In this document: piece by piece, positions 15,530-24,773 of the stretch | How the letters are laid out: each line of letters begins with the position of its first letter | How positions within the stretch are numbered: the stretch's first letter is position 1 | Origin: Pseudochelatococcus lubricantis | Lineage (GTDB): Bacteria > Pseudomonadota > Alphaproteobacteria > Rhizobiales > Beijerinckiaceae | Length of the DNA stretch: 45,525 nt | Reading direction: 5' to 3' | Assembly (NCBI RefSeq): GCF_042432495.1 | Contig: NZ_JBHLXC010000013.1 | Coordinates: 1-45,525, forward strand | Program-made: the position numbers and the translations under genes | Notes under the pieces: generated by a model | Told to the model about the DNA's origin: nothing | What the model saw: only the letters and a program-made list of their open reading frames with translations | Database searches by the model: none

Positions 15530-16846
15530 ATGTCAAGAATAAAACTCGGTCTCTCCATGCGCTATCTCGGCTATCATATCGCCGCGTGGCGCCACCCCGA
15601 TTTCGATCCCGGGAGTCTGTCGCGATTCGAAGCGTATCGCGACATCGCGCAGAAAGCCGAGGCGGAAAAGCTCGACATGATCTTTTTCGCGGACGGCCTT
15701 GCCGTGCGCAGCGAGGATAAGCCTGCGGGCTCGTTGTCCCACGACATGCGGAACGCTGAACTGGAGCCGATCACACTGCTTTCGGCCATCGCCGCCGTCA
15801 CCAGCCGTATCGGTCTGGTCGCTACCGCCTCGACAACTTATAACGAGCCCTATCACGTCGCCCGCAAATACGCTTCGCTCGACCATATCAGCGGTGGGCG
15901 CGCCGGCTGGAATGTGGTGACGTCCTGGTCGGAGCAGGAGGCATTGAACTTCAGCCGCATCTCGAACCTGCCCAAGGATGAGCGCTACGATCGGGCGCTG
16001 GAGTTCGTGGAAGTGGTGCGGGGGCTGTGGGACAGCTTCGAGGAAGACGCCTTCACGCATGACAAGACGAGCGGACAGTTTTACGATCCGGACAAACGCC
16101 ACGTTCTCGACCACAAGGGCAAATTCTTCCAGGTTCGTGGGCCGCTGACGTCCGCGCGTCCGCCGCAGGGTCATCCGCTGATCGTGCAAGCCGGCGCTTC
16201 CGATCAGGGCCGCAACATCGCCGCGCAATATGCCGACGTGGTTTATACAGTGTCGCACAGCGTGGAGGAGGCGCGCGAATTCTACGCCGATCTGAAGGCA
16301 CGGGCGGCGCATTTCGGCCGCCGGGACAACGCGCCGCTCATCATGCCGGCGCTGGCGTTCTATGTCGGGGAGACAACGGCGCAGGCGCATGCCAAGCTCG
16401 ACGAATTGCAGCGGCTGATCGACCCGCTGGCCGGCCTCGCGCTGCTTTATACCTATGTCGGCGATCTGTCCGCCTATGACATCGACAAGCCGATCCCAGA
16501 GGAGCATTTCGCCAACGGAATTTCGATCGGCAGCAGCCTGATCAAGCGCGCCCGGGACGAAGGCCTGACTATCCGCCAGCTCTATGAACTGATCGGCGCA
16601 GGTTACACGGTGCGCTATGTCGTCGGCACGGCAGAGGAAATCGTCGACGACATGCAGCTGTGGGTGGAGAGCGGCGCAGCGGATGGCTTCAATCTTTGCC
16701 CGCCGATCCTGCCCCACTCGCTCGACGACCTGTCCGCCTTCATACTGCCGGAACTGCGCCGTCGCGGACTTTTCCGCACCGAATACGAAGGCAGGACATT
16801 GCGTGAGAACCTGGGACTGACGTCCCCCCTCCCTTCCGGCGCGTGA
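15530..16846 (+). CDS. LLM-class flavin-dependent monooxygenase (NtaA/SnaA/DszA family)
   Basis: A 438-residue luciferase-like monooxygenase. The start YLGYHIAAWRHPDFDPGS and LDMIFFADGLAV are hallmarks of the NtaA/SnaA/SoxA/DszA group, as are TASTTYNEPYHVARKYASLD, GGRAGWNVVTSW, GKFFQVRGPLTSARPPQGHP and IVQAGASDQGRNIAA. Such enzymes use FMNH2 from a separate reductase to cleave C-N or C-S bonds; a flavin reductase lies at 23189. It heads an operon-like set with a dipeptide-type ABC importer. Possible substrates are aminopolycarboxylates (NTA/EDTA-like) or organosulfur compounds; sequence alone does not decide. Confidence 0.88.
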   Translation: MSRIKLGLSMRYLGYHIAAWRHPDFDPGSLSRFEAYRDIAQKAEAEKLDMIFFADGLAVRSEDKPAGSLSHDMRNAELEPITLLSAIAAVTSRIGLVATASTTYNEPYHVARKYASLDHISGGRAGWNVVTSWSEQEALNFSRISNLPKDERYDRALEFVEVVRGLWDSFEEDAFTHDKTSGQFYDPDKRHVLDHKGKFFQVRGPLTSARPPQGHPLIVQAGASDQGRNIAAQYADVVYTVSHSVEEAREFYADLKARAAHFGRRDNAPLIMPALAFYVGETTAQAHAKLDELQRLIDPLAGLALLYTYVGDLSAYDIDKPIPEEHFANGISIGSSLIKRARDEGLTIRQLYELIGAGYTVRYVVGTAEEIVDDMQLWVESGAADGFNLCPPILPHSLDDLSAFILPELRRRGLFRTEYEGRTLRENLGLTSPLPSGA

Positions 16847-16999
16847 GCGGAAAAACGGAGCGCGTCCCCGGGGGTCGAGATGCCGCGCGATTGAAGCGGG
16901 AGCGGCACAAGCTTTCCGGCGAGGTCATCGAGCCCGATTCCTTGCCACCGAATTAGACAATAGGACGGAAGATAACGTCCAGCAGAGGAGAACATAGAG

Positions 17000-18562
17000 A
17001 TGAACGATGCGTTTCGTATTCATCGCCGGGATCTGTTAGGGGGACTGGGCGCTGCGGCGGCGCTCTCCGCATTCGGATACGGCCCGCGGGCGGCAATGGC
17101 CCAAACGGCCAGCCTGCGCGCGGCAATTACCGGCTATGGCGTGGTGAATACTCTCGACCCGGCAAAAGCGTCGCTGATACCGGAATTCTATGTGATCTGG
17201 TCGCTTTTCAACGGCCTGCTGAAGTTCGATGACACGATGAAAATCGTGCCTGATCTGGCGGAATCCTACAGGATACTGGAAGGAGGTTCGATCGAATTCA
17301 AGTTGCGTGCGGGCGTCACGTTCCACGACGGTTCGCCGTTGACCGCCGACGACGTGAAATTCTCGCTCGAACGCCTGCTCGATCCGGCTACGGCCTCGCC
17401 CAACGCCAGCAAGGTGGCCGCCGTGGATCACATCGAGGTCATCGATGACCTGACGGTCGTCGTGCGTACGAAAACGCCTTTCGCGCCGCTGCTGACCTTC
17501 CTCACCAACGCACGCACGGGCACGCAGATCCTGCCGCGCAAGGCCTTCGAGGCGATGGGCGCGGAAGCCTTCGCCAGAAAGCCTGTCGGCACGGGCCCTT
17601 ACAAGCTGGCGAGCTGGGATGTCGGCTCGGGGCTCAAAATAGAGGCTAACGAAGCGTATTTCGGGGGCGCGCCGACGATCAAGACCGTGGAGATTCCGCT
17701 GATTGCGGAAGAGGCGTCGGGTGTTACGGCGTTGCTCGGCAACCAGATCGATCTGACATCGACGGTGCCGACCGCCGATGTGCCGCAGCTGATGCGCAAC
17801 TCCGCCGTGACGGTATTTCGCCAACCCGGCTTCAATGTTCGCTACATCTCGATCAATCTCACCAAGCCGCCGTTCAACGATGTGCACTTCCGTCGCGCCG
17901 TCTCCATGGCTTTCCAGCGCGAAGCGATGGTGCAGACGGTGCTTTTCGGCGAGGGCGAGCCTCTGCGCGGCTTCTTTCCACCCTTGCTGGGCGCTAATCA
18001 CACCGCGGCTGGCCACTCGGTGACAGGTTTCGACCCTGCGGCGGCCAAGGAGGAGCTTGCGAAATCGAAATACGGCGCCGCCGAGTATCCCGTCGAGGTG
18101 CTGACCTGGGGAGGCGGCTGGTGGAAGCGCTTCGCCGAGATTTTCGTCGCGCAGGTGAACCAGGTTCTCGGCACGAAGTTTTCCGTTTCGGTCACCGACA
18201 GCAACGCCGCATTCGCGCGGCAGCAGAAGGGCGACTTCACCGCCGGCGTGTGGGGCTGGCTCGGCATGATCGATCCGGATGAATACATGGGCGATATCGT
18301 TCATTCGGCCGGCTGGCGCAACTATGGAAAATTCAAGAACGCCGAGGTCGACGGGCTGCTTGAAAAGGCGCGCGCGGAACTCGATCCGGCCACGCGCGCC
18401 AGGCTTTACAATCAGGCGGAGGCCCTGGCTATCGAGGAAGTTCCGATCATCCCCTGCTTCTGCTCGAACATTCACAACCTGTTGCGCAAGAATATCAAGG
18501 GGTTCGTCCAGAAACCTTATTCCAACTTCGGTGATCAGTTCGCACACATGAGCATCGTCTGA
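17000..18562 (+). CDS. ABC transporter substrate-binding protein, family 5 (dipeptide/nickel type)
   Basis: A 520-residue family 5 solute-binding protein. The N-terminus HRRDLLGGLGAAAALSAFG with Arg9-Arg10, a hydrophobic stretch and AMAQ cleavage site looks like a twin-arginine signal. The mature part shows AKASLIPEFYVIWSLFNGLLKFD, VTFHDGSPLTADDVKFSLER and GTGPYKL, all typical of DppA/OppA-like proteins. AGAGGAGAA lies ahead of the ATG. It is followed in two bases by the first permease gene. In this cluster it probably delivers the monooxygenase substrate rather than peptides. Confidence 0.88.
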   Translation: MNDAFRIHRRDLLGGLGAAAALSAFGYGPRAAMAQTASLRAAITGYGVVNTLDPAKASLIPEFYVIWSLFNGLLKFDDTMKIVPDLAESYRILEGGSIEFKLRAGVTFHDGSPLTADDVKFSLERLLDPATASPNASKVAAVDHIEVIDDLTVVVRTKTPFAPLLTFLTNARTGTQILPRKAFEAMGAEAFARKPVGTGPYKLASWDVGSGLKIEANEAYFGGAPTIKTVEIPLIAEEASGVTALLGNQIDLTSTVPTADVPQLMRNSAVTVFRQPGFNVRYISINLTKPPFNDVHFRRAVSMAFQREAMVQTVLFGEGEPLRGFFPPLLGANHTAAGHSVTGFDPAAAKEELAKSKYGAAEYPVEVLTWGGGWWKRFAEIFVAQVNQVLGTKFSVSVTDSNAAFARQQKGDFTAGVWGWLGMIDPDEYMGDIVHSAGWRNYGKFKNAEVDGLLEKARAELDPATRARLYNQAEALAIEEVPIIPCFCSNIHNLLRKNIKGFVQKPYSNFGDQFAHMSIV

Positions 18563-18564
18563 CG

Positions 18565-19581
18565 ATGTCGGATACCAAGGTTCATCTTGCGGCAAGAATT
18601 GCGACTGCCGATTTCCGGCAGTCGCTTTCCCGCAGCCTGAAAGCAACTGCCAGTCGGATCGCCAGCGCGTTGCTGGTGCTCCTTGTCGGTTCTCTGGTCG
18701 TGTTCCTGACCATCAAGGCCGCACCCGGCGACCCTGCCCTTTCGGTACTCGGCGAGCAGGCGTCTCCTGAGGCGATCGCCGCCTTTCACAAGGAGCACGG
18801 CCTCGATCGTCCGTTGGCGATGCAGTATCTGTCCTGGCTCGGCGGTGTGCTGACGGGAGATTTCGGCGCCTCCCTGACAGTTGCTGCCCGCCAGCCGGTT
18901 TCCGCGCTTCTGTTTGCGAAGCTGCCGGCAACGCTTTTCCTTGGCTTCTATGCGCTTTTCCTCGCGGTCGCCATCTCGCTCCTGCTCGGCACGCTTGCCG
19001 CCAGTCAGCGCGGCAAGCTTACCGACACGGTCTGCACGTCCATTTCGGTGTTCGGCATCTCCATGCCGGACTTCTGGCTGAGCTATGTGTTGATCTACTT
19101 CTTCGGCCTTGGTCTCGGCTGGTTTCCGACCTACGGTTACGTGTCTCCGGGCGAAAGCCTTGTCGATGCACTGTATGTCGGCTTTTTGCCGGCGCTGGCC
19201 ATTGCGGCGCCGATGGCCGCCGTATTCTCGCGTACCTTGCGCGCGGTGTTGATCGAGACGATGACGCGCCCCTACGTCACGGCCGCCCGCGCGTTCGGCC
19301 TGAAGTCCGGTTTCATTTTTCTCCACTACACGTTCCGCAATGCGCTGGTGCCGTATCTGACCGTCATCGGACTACAGATCCGCTACATCCTCGGCGGCGT
19401 TGTCGTGGTGGAGCGCATTTTCGGCGTTCCGGGGGTGGGCTCCCTCATGGTCGATGGCTCCTTCCAGCGGGACTACCCGGTGCTGCTGGCCTGCACCATC
19501 GTGTTTCTCGCCATCGTGCTCCTGGTGAATACCGTTACTGACAGCATCTGCACCCTTCTCGATCCGCGGAGGTCGCGCTGA
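18565..19581 (+). CDS. ABC transporter permease, DppB type
   Basis: A 338-residue permease. After a cytosolic lead of about 30 residues there is the first membrane helix (IASALLVLLVGSLVVFLTIKAAPGDP), then the periplasmic GLDRPLAMQYLSWLGGVLTGDFG, and the EAA-like loop RPYVTAARAFGLKSGFIFLHYTFRNAL near 230-260. The RIFGVPGVGSLM piece is standard for DppB/OppB. It begins two bases after the binding-protein stop and overlaps the next permease by one base (TGATG). Confidence 0.88.
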   Translation: MSDTKVHLAARIATADFRQSLSRSLKATASRIASALLVLLVGSLVVFLTIKAAPGDPALSVLGEQASPEAIAAFHKEHGLDRPLAMQYLSWLGGVLTGDFGASLTVAARQPVSALLFAKLPATLFLGFYALFLAVAISLLLGTLAASQRGKLTDTVCTSISVFGISMPDFWLSYVLIYFFGLGLGWFPTYGYVSPGESLVDALYVGFLPALAIAAPMAAVFSRTLRAVLIETMTRPYVTAARAFGLKSGFIFLHYTFRNALVPYLTVIGLQIRYILGGVVVVERIFGVPGVGSLMVDGSFQRDYPVLLACTIVFLAIVLLVNTVTDSICTLLDPRRSR

Positions 19582-20429
19582 TGTCCTCTCCTTTCAGGCA
19601 AAAACTCCGCCGCTTCTTCAGCCACAGAACGGCCGCCGTCGGCCTTTCGATCACGCTGTTCGTCATCATCGCCGTGATCCTGGGCCCGATGATCCTGCCG
19701 CATGACCCGGAGATGGTGGATTTCATGGCGGTGCTCGTTCCGCCGGGGTTTGCGCACCCGCTCGGAACGGACAGCTTCGGCCGTGACGTGCTCTCCCGCG
19801 TGCTTGCCGGGGGCCGCGTGTCGTTCGGGATCAGCTTCGCCGCCATCACGCTGGCCGCGGCGGCCGGGGCGATGATGGGCATTGCCGCAGGCTACTTCCG
19901 CGGCTGGTGCGAGAACGTCCTCATGCGGATCGCAGATCTCCTCTTCGCCTTCCCGAGCTTTATCCTTGCATTGTTGCTGATGGTGCTCTTCGGCTTTTCG
20001 ACGGTGAACATCATCTTTGCCATCGCCTTGGTCTACCTGCCGATTTTCGCCCGTATCTCGCGCAACGCGACCATGTTGATCCGGGAGGAGCCCTTCATTC
20101 AGGCGGCGCGGCTAATGGGCCGCAGCCCCGGCGCGATCATGCTGACCGACATCTTGCCCAACATCGCGACGCCGCTCTTGGTGCAGGCAAGCGCAGGCCT
20201 CGCCTTCGCCATCATTCTCGAAGCGGGCCTCAGCTTCATCGGCCTCGGTGTGCAACCGCCAACCCCCTCTCTCGGCGGCATCATGGCCGACGGGCGGGAG
20301 TACTTCAGCCGGGCGCCCTGGGTGCTGACGATGAGCGGGCTCGCGATATCGTTCGCGCTTCTGGGGATCAACCTGCTGGGAGACGGATTGCGCGACCTGA
20401 CCGACCCGCGCCTGCGTGAGAGGATGTGA
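19581..20429 (+). CDS. ABC transporter permease, DppC type
   Basis: A 282-residue partner permease. It has the short N-terminal FFSHRTAAVGLSITLFVIIAVILGP helix, HPLGTDSFGRDVLSRVLAGGRVSFGI, which is the DppC hallmark, an EAA loop at EEPFIQAARLMGRSPGAIM, and IILEAGLSFIGLGVQPPTPSLGGIM near the end. Start and stop overlap or abut neighbours, so it is clearly in the operon. Confidence 0.88.
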   Translation: MSSPFRQKLRRFFSHRTAAVGLSITLFVIIAVILGPMILPHDPEMVDFMAVLVPPGFAHPLGTDSFGRDVLSRVLAGGRVSFGISFAAITLAAAAGAMMGIAAGYFRGWCENVLMRIADLLFAFPSFILALLLMVLFGFSTVNIIFAIALVYLPIFARISRNATMLIREEPFIQAARLMGRSPGAIMLTDILPNIATPLLVQASAGLAFAIILEAGLSFIGLGVQPPTPSLGGIMADGREYFSRAPWVLTMSGLAISFALLGINLLGDGLRDLTDPRLRERM

Positions 20430-20433
20430 GACC

Positions 20434-22071
20434 ATGGATGAGGCGCTCGTCAAAATTCGCGACCTGCGTGTCTCTTTCGGACGCGGCGATGCGAAAACAC
20501 AGATACTCAAGGGCATCGACATCGATCTCGCTAACGGCGAAATCCTCGGAATCATAGGCGAATCCGGTTCGGGCAAGACGATGACGGGCCTGTCGCTGCT
20601 GAGGCTCCTGCCGCAGACTGCCCATGTCGAAGCAGTGAAAATGTTCTTTGCCGGCGAGGAGTTGCAGCAGAAAAGCGCGGGTGAGTTTGACGCCCTGCGT
20701 GGCGTCCAACTGGCCATGGTGTTTCAGGATCCGGTGGGCTCCTTCAACCCGTGCAAGACAATTGGCTGGCATTTCGCACAAGTGCTGCGCAGGGCCGGAG
20801 AGACGGGAGAGCTGCGGGATAAGAGCGTTCAGCTGCTGCGCGACGTCGGGGTGAAGCGTGCGGAAGAGACGGTGTTTCTCTATCCACACCAGCTCAGCGG
20901 TGGCATGCTCCAACGCGCGCTCATCGCACTCGTGCTCGCGCTGCGGCCGAAACTGATCGTGGCCGACGAACCGACGACAAATCTCGACAAGATCGTGGAA
21001 AAACAGGTTCTTGACCTGTTTCTATCGCTCCAGCGGCGGCTTGGTGCGAGCGTGATCTTCGTTACGCACGACATGCCGGTTGCGGCGTCGTTCTGTCACC
21101 GCATCGCAGTCATGAACGCAGGCGAAATCGTCGAGGTTGGCGAGACTGCGCAGATTTTCGGCCGGCCCAGGCATCCCTATACCCGTCGTCTGATCGACAC
21201 CGCGCTGAAACTTGCCGGTGCCAACGGCAGGCCCAAGGAGAACCAGAGTCATCGGGCGCGCCAGGCAGCGCGCTTCGCCGAGGAACCGCTTTACCGGGTC
21301 CGCGATCTCACCATCTCGTTTCCCCATTCGAACAGGCACGGCAGCTTCAGAGCGCTCGACGGCGTGAGCTTCGATGTGATGCCGGGCGAGATACTCGGGA
21401 TTCTCGGGGAATCCGGCTCCGGCAAGACAACGCTCGGCCGTAGCCTCCTGCGGCTTTACGAACCCGCGGGAGGCCGGATCGAGTACCGTGGACGCGACAT
21501 TACGCACGAGCGGGAACGTTCGTTGCGCTCCATCCGGCGCGAGATGCAGATGGTGTTTCAGGATCCCGGCGGCTCATTCAACCCGCGCAGAACCATGGGC
21601 CAGGCATTGCGGGAGGCGCTGGCAATGGCACGCCATCCGAGGGCGGAACTCAGGCGCCGCGCCGTCTCGCTTCTTGAGCGGGTAGGACTGACTGCCGAGC
21701 ACGGCGACCGTTACGCCCACGAACTTTCCGGCGGCCAGTTGCAGCGTGTCGCCATCGCCAGAGCCATCGCGCTTGAGCCCAGGGTGATCGTGGCTGACGA
21801 GGCCGTATCCAAGCTGGATGTTTCGGTCCGGGCAGAAATCCTGACCCTGTTAGGTGATGTACAGCGCGAAATCGGCATGGCAATTATCTTCATTACGCAC
21901 GATCTCGACGTAGCACGCTATATCTGTGACCGAATTGCAGTCATGTATCACGGGAAGCTGCTGGAGATAGGTCATACAGAAGAAATATTTACCCGCCCAG
22001 CGGCCGGTTACACCCAATCCCTGCTCGGAACCCATCAGAATCTGGCCAAATTGATCGGAGCCGTGGCGTGA
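20434..22071 (+). CDS. Dual-domain ABC ATPase (DppD-DppF fusion, GsiA-like)
   Basis: A 545-residue protein with two complete ATPase halves. Walker A is GESGSGKT in both (about residues 44 and 329). The first half has LSGGMLQRALIA and IVADEPTTNLD, the second LSGGQLQRVAIARAI and IVADEAVSKLD. The second Walker B follow-on is DEAVSKLD where most relatives have DEPVSALD, a small deviation. I choose ATG 20434, four bases past the permease stop; an in-frame start at 20416 would overlap it. It powers the importer alone, replacing separate D and F subunits. Its last bases overlap the dehydrogenase start (GTGA). Confidence 0.88.
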   Translation: MDEALVKIRDLRVSFGRGDAKTQILKGIDIDLANGEILGIIGESGSGKTMTGLSLLRLLPQTAHVEAVKMFFAGEELQQKSAGEFDALRGVQLAMVFQDPVGSFNPCKTIGWHFAQVLRRAGETGELRDKSVQLLRDVGVKRAEETVFLYPHQLSGGMLQRALIALVLALRPKLIVADEPTTNLDKIVEKQVLDLFLSLQRRLGASVIFVTHDMPVAASFCHRIAVMNAGEIVEVGETAQIFGRPRHPYTRRLIDTALKLAGANGRPKENQSHRARQAARFAEEPLYRVRDLTISFPHSNRHGSFRALDGVSFDVMPGEILGILGESGSGKTTLGRSLLRLYEPAGGRIEYRGRDITHERERSLRSIRREMQMVFQDPGGSFNPRRTMGQALREALAMARHPRAELRRRAVSLLERVGLTAEHGDRYAHELSGGQLQRVAIARAIALEPRVIVADEAVSKLDVSVRAEILTLLGDVQREIGMAIIFITHDLDVARYICDRIAVMYHGKLLEIGHTEEIFTRPAAGYTQSLLGTHQNLAKLIGAVA

Positions 22072-23006
22072 AAAGTAAAACCGTCTACATAGATTGTTCC
22101 GAACTGATGCTGGCGGCCTTGGCCCGGGTGAAACCCGACTACGCCGACCATGTCCACGTCAATATCGGCGACCCGTCTGGCGACGAAGTAGTGGCGATTG
22201 CGCAGAATGCCGAAGTAATCTGGAATGGCCACACCACGATCGATGCAGCGCTGCTGGCGCGCCTGCCCGCGTTGCGGCGCATCATCTTTCTGGGCAGTGG
22301 AGCCGCAAGCTACATCGATCTCGATACAGCGGCGGCGCGCGGGATTTCCGTCGAAACCATCTCCGGATATGGAGACAGGGCCGTCGCGGAACACGCGGCC
22401 GCGCTCATGCTGTCGGCGGCGCGGCAAGTCGGCCGCATGGAGCGCGATCTGCGGCGTGGGCACTGGGAACCGCTCGAAGGCATGGAACTCGGCGGGAAGA
22501 CACTCGGACTCGTCGGGTTCGGCGGCATCGGGCGCACGTTTGCCGATATCGGCAAGGCATTCGGCATGGAGGTGGTCGTCTGGAATCGCTCCGGCCTGAC
22601 GGATGACTGGACGGCGCACCAGCGCAGCCTCGACGAGGTGCTGGCGCAAGCGGACGTTATCTCCCTGCATCTGGCGCTCACGCCTGAGACACGCGGCTTT
22701 TTCGGGACCGAACAGTTCGCGGGGATGAAAGCGGGCGCGTTGTTCATCAACACAGCGCGCGCGGGGCTCGTCGACACGACCGCGATGATCGCTGCCCTGC
22801 AATCCGGTCGCCTTGGTCACGCGGCACTGGACGTCTTTGACATGGAACCGCTCCCGAAGGACGATCCGCTTCTGGCACTCGCAAACGTCGCCCTGACCGC
22901 CCATGCCGGATTCAAGACCCGGGAGGCCACGGAGCGGCTGGCTGCAAAAGCGATGGCGCTTAGCCTGATGCCCTTCAGATCTGACGTCGTTACAGGATTT
23001 GAGTAG
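22068..23006 (+). CDS. D-2-hydroxyacid dehydrogenase family protein (NAD(P)-dependent)
   Basis: A 312-residue dehydrogenase starting with GTG that overlaps the ATPase stop by four bases. The Rossmann motif is GLVGFGGIGRTFADIG; NTARAGLVDT gives the catalytic Arg, DVFDMEPLP the Glu, and TAHAGFKT the His where the family mostly has PH-IAG. It is of normal length. Relatives reduce glyoxylate, hydroxypyruvate or other 2-oxoacids. If the monooxygenase releases glyoxylate, as NtaA does, this enzyme could dispose of it; that link is inferred. Confidence 0.83.
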   Translation: MKSKTVYIDCSELMLAALARVKPDYADHVHVNIGDPSGDEVVAIAQNAEVIWNGHTTIDAALLARLPALRRIIFLGSGAASYIDLDTAAARGISVETISGYGDRAVAEHAAALMLSAARQVGRMERDLRRGHWEPLEGMELGGKTLGLVGFGGIGRTFADIGKAFGMEVVVWNRSGLTDDWTAHQRSLDEVLAQADVISLHLALTPETRGFFGTEQFAGMKAGALFINTARAGLVDTTAMIAALQSGRLGHAALDVFDMEPLPKDDPLLALANVALTAHAGFKTREATERLAAKAMALSLMPFRSDVVTGFE

Positions 23007-23188
23007 GAAATCGGGACAGGCTTCTTAAACAAGACAGTTTTTTCGCCCGGAAATGTTGCAGGTCTACAATTGCCGCGTCGACCTGCTGTTTCTATCCGTA
23101 GGATTGCGCGGGGAACGTCCAGAACAGGCAGATATGCCAGGCAATGGTGGGTTGCGTTCCGCGCCAATATTGGTGGGGAGAATGAGGG

Positions 23189-23734
23189 ATGTCGACTGTT
23201 ATGCATACCGGAGTTGCTTCGGGCGGCAAGGAGACCTTGGCGGAAAAGCTGCGCCTGACCATGCGCTCGTCCGTGATGAGTGTGTCGCTGGTCACGACCT
23301 GCGATGAGGAAGGCGCCTTTCACGGTCTGGCGGCGACCAGCGCCAGCTCGCTTACGATGGAGCCGCCTGCCATGATGGTGGCGGTAAACCGGACCGCCTC
23401 TTGCCACCCCGTCATCGGGAAGTCCCGCAAGTTCTGCGTCAATCTGCTCGCTGCATCGCAGACATCGGTGCTGGAGAATTTTTCGCGCAGCGATCGGCGT
23501 GCCCTGCGTTTCGCGGGAGACGCCTGGCGCGTGGGCCGGCTGGGCTTGCCATACCTCGACGGCGCAATCTCCAACGTTTTCTGCGAGGTCGATGCCGCTC
23601 ACGATTACGGCACGCATACGGTCTATTTCGGCCGCATCGTGGAACTCATCATGCCGGAGGCCGCAACCGGCAGGCAGAGATCGCCGTTGGCATGGTATCA
23701 GGGGAAATCGGCATGCCTTTCGGCGGTTGAATGA
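23189..23734 (+). CDS. Flavin reductase-like, FMN-binding split-barrel protein
   Basis: A 181-residue protein of the NtaB/HpaC flavin reductase family. Seen are RSSVMSVSLVTTCDEEG, HGLAATSASSLTMEPPAMMVAVN, and KFCVNLLAASQ, the flavin-binding strands, with a C-terminal HTVYFGRIVEL. GGGGAG lies eight bases before the ATG. It is separated from the dehydrogenase by 182 bases but is on the same strand. It most likely supplies FMNH2 to the LLM monooxygenase at 15530, as two-component systems require. Confidence 0.85.
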   Translation: MSTVMHTGVASGGKETLAEKLRLTMRSSVMSVSLVTTCDEEGAFHGLAATSASSLTMEPPAMMVAVNRTASCHPVIGKSRKFCVNLLAASQTSVLENFSRSDRRALRFAGDAWRVGRLGLPYLDGAISNVFCEVDAAHDYGTHTVYFGRIVELIMPEAATGRQRSPLAWYQGKSACLSAVE

Positions 23735-23811
23735 ACGCGACACTTTAAAGCACTTTTCGCTCAGACGTGATCGTAAGATGCTCTGCGATTATTTATTGGA
23801 TCGAATTCTAT

Positions 23812-23835
23812 CGATCAGACGATTACGTCTGATCG
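23812..23835. terminator. Perfect 10-bp hairpin between convergent genes
   Basis: CGATCAGACG-ATTA-CGTCTGATCG forms a perfect 10-bp stem with a four-base loop in the 150-base gap between the flavin reductase and DUF429 stops. Position suits a bidirectional terminator, but no T-run follows on either strand. Confidence 0.42.
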
Positions 23836-23884
23836 GAAAACGATCTAAATGCAATATATTCTCCAGAAATTAATCACTATATTT

Positions 23885-24703
23885 TTAGCGTGTGCGTAAA
23901 AGCAACGGATCCGCGATCCATCCTTCCAGAGAATCGACAGCAGCGGGAGCGCCGAAGCCGTTGTCGCGCTGGCGCCAGGCCCACGCCGCCTGAACGGCGC
24001 AGAAAAGCGCGTCAAGGTGATCGCCGCCCGGATCGGCGCACAGGCTGTCCGGCGCGTCCACGGAGAAACCGTAGACAGCCGGCGCTTCGGCGCGCAGGGT
24101 CTCCAGCAGCGCACGCCGTGCGTTGTACTGGTCGGCGGTCTGTTTGCTCCGCGTATCGTTCTTGTAGCTGCGGCGACCGATCAGCCGGCGCGCAAGCACG
24201 CCGGGATAGGCCTCCACGACGAGCCTTGCCGGATCGCCTTCCTGCAAGTTCGGTATCGTCACGCCAGAGGCCAGCAGGCGCGGAGCACCTTCAAAAAACA
24301 TGCGGCCAACGGGGACGCCGTTGAGCTTCTGAGGGCTTATAGAGCCGGCGGCTTTGTCTGTCTCGCGCCGATGCTCCTTGTCGCCGGCAACCCGGTCGGC
24401 GCGATAGCGTTCCAGAGTCTCGCAATAGCCGTCGCGGCCGAGATCTCGTGCATACGCGACGTACTCAGCCCAATGGGGCGGCCAGCCGATGGTCTCGATA
24501 AAGCGGCGCGCCTGTCCGAAGGGAAAGTCGATGCCAGCGATCCAGAGGCCGGGCCGCGAGAGTGCATCCTCGAACGGCGCGAAGCTGTTCCATTCGTCGA
24601 GAGCGTGCGAGCGCAGGAGGCCTTCTTCCAGCGTGCAGCGAATACAGGTAATGGGCTTACGCCGCGAGGGGCGGCTGGTGAAATCTATTCCGAGGATATC
24701 CAT
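23885..24703 (-). CDS. DUF429-family protein
   Basis: A 272-residue protein with MDILGIDFTSRPSRRKPITC at its start, WIAGIDFPFG near 58, and DAPDSLCADPGGDHLDALFCA close to the end. The spaced acidic residues resemble the RNase H-like fold proposed for DUF429, and this family has no settled function. The open frame continues to a GTG at 24715 without a good Shine-Dalgarno, so I use ATG 24703. It stands alone between a convergent flavin reductase and an ABC exporter gene on the same strand 70 bases upstream. Confidence 0.7.
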   Translation of the reverse strand: MDILGIDFTSRPSRRKPITCIRCTLEEGLLRSHALDEWNSFAPFEDALSRPGLWIAGIDFPFGQARRFIETIGWPPHWAEYVAYARDLGRDGYCETLERYRADRVAGDKEHRRETDKAAGSISPQKLNGVPVGRMFFEGAPRLLASGVTIPNLQEGDPARLVVEAYPGVLARRLIGRRSYKNDTRSKQTADQYNARRALLETLRAEAPAVYGFSVDAPDSLCADPGGDHLDALFCAVQAAWAWRQRDNGFGAPAAVDSLEGWIADPLLLRTR

Positions 24704-24773
24704 CGCACCTGTCACCGCATGGCGTGCGCCGCGATTTACCTTTCCATTCCGATGTTACTCAGGCAGCGGTCGC

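Noticed and set aside
17036..18646. 536-codon minus-strand frame
   Set aside because: Antisense to the solute-binding protein gene; no domain likeness.
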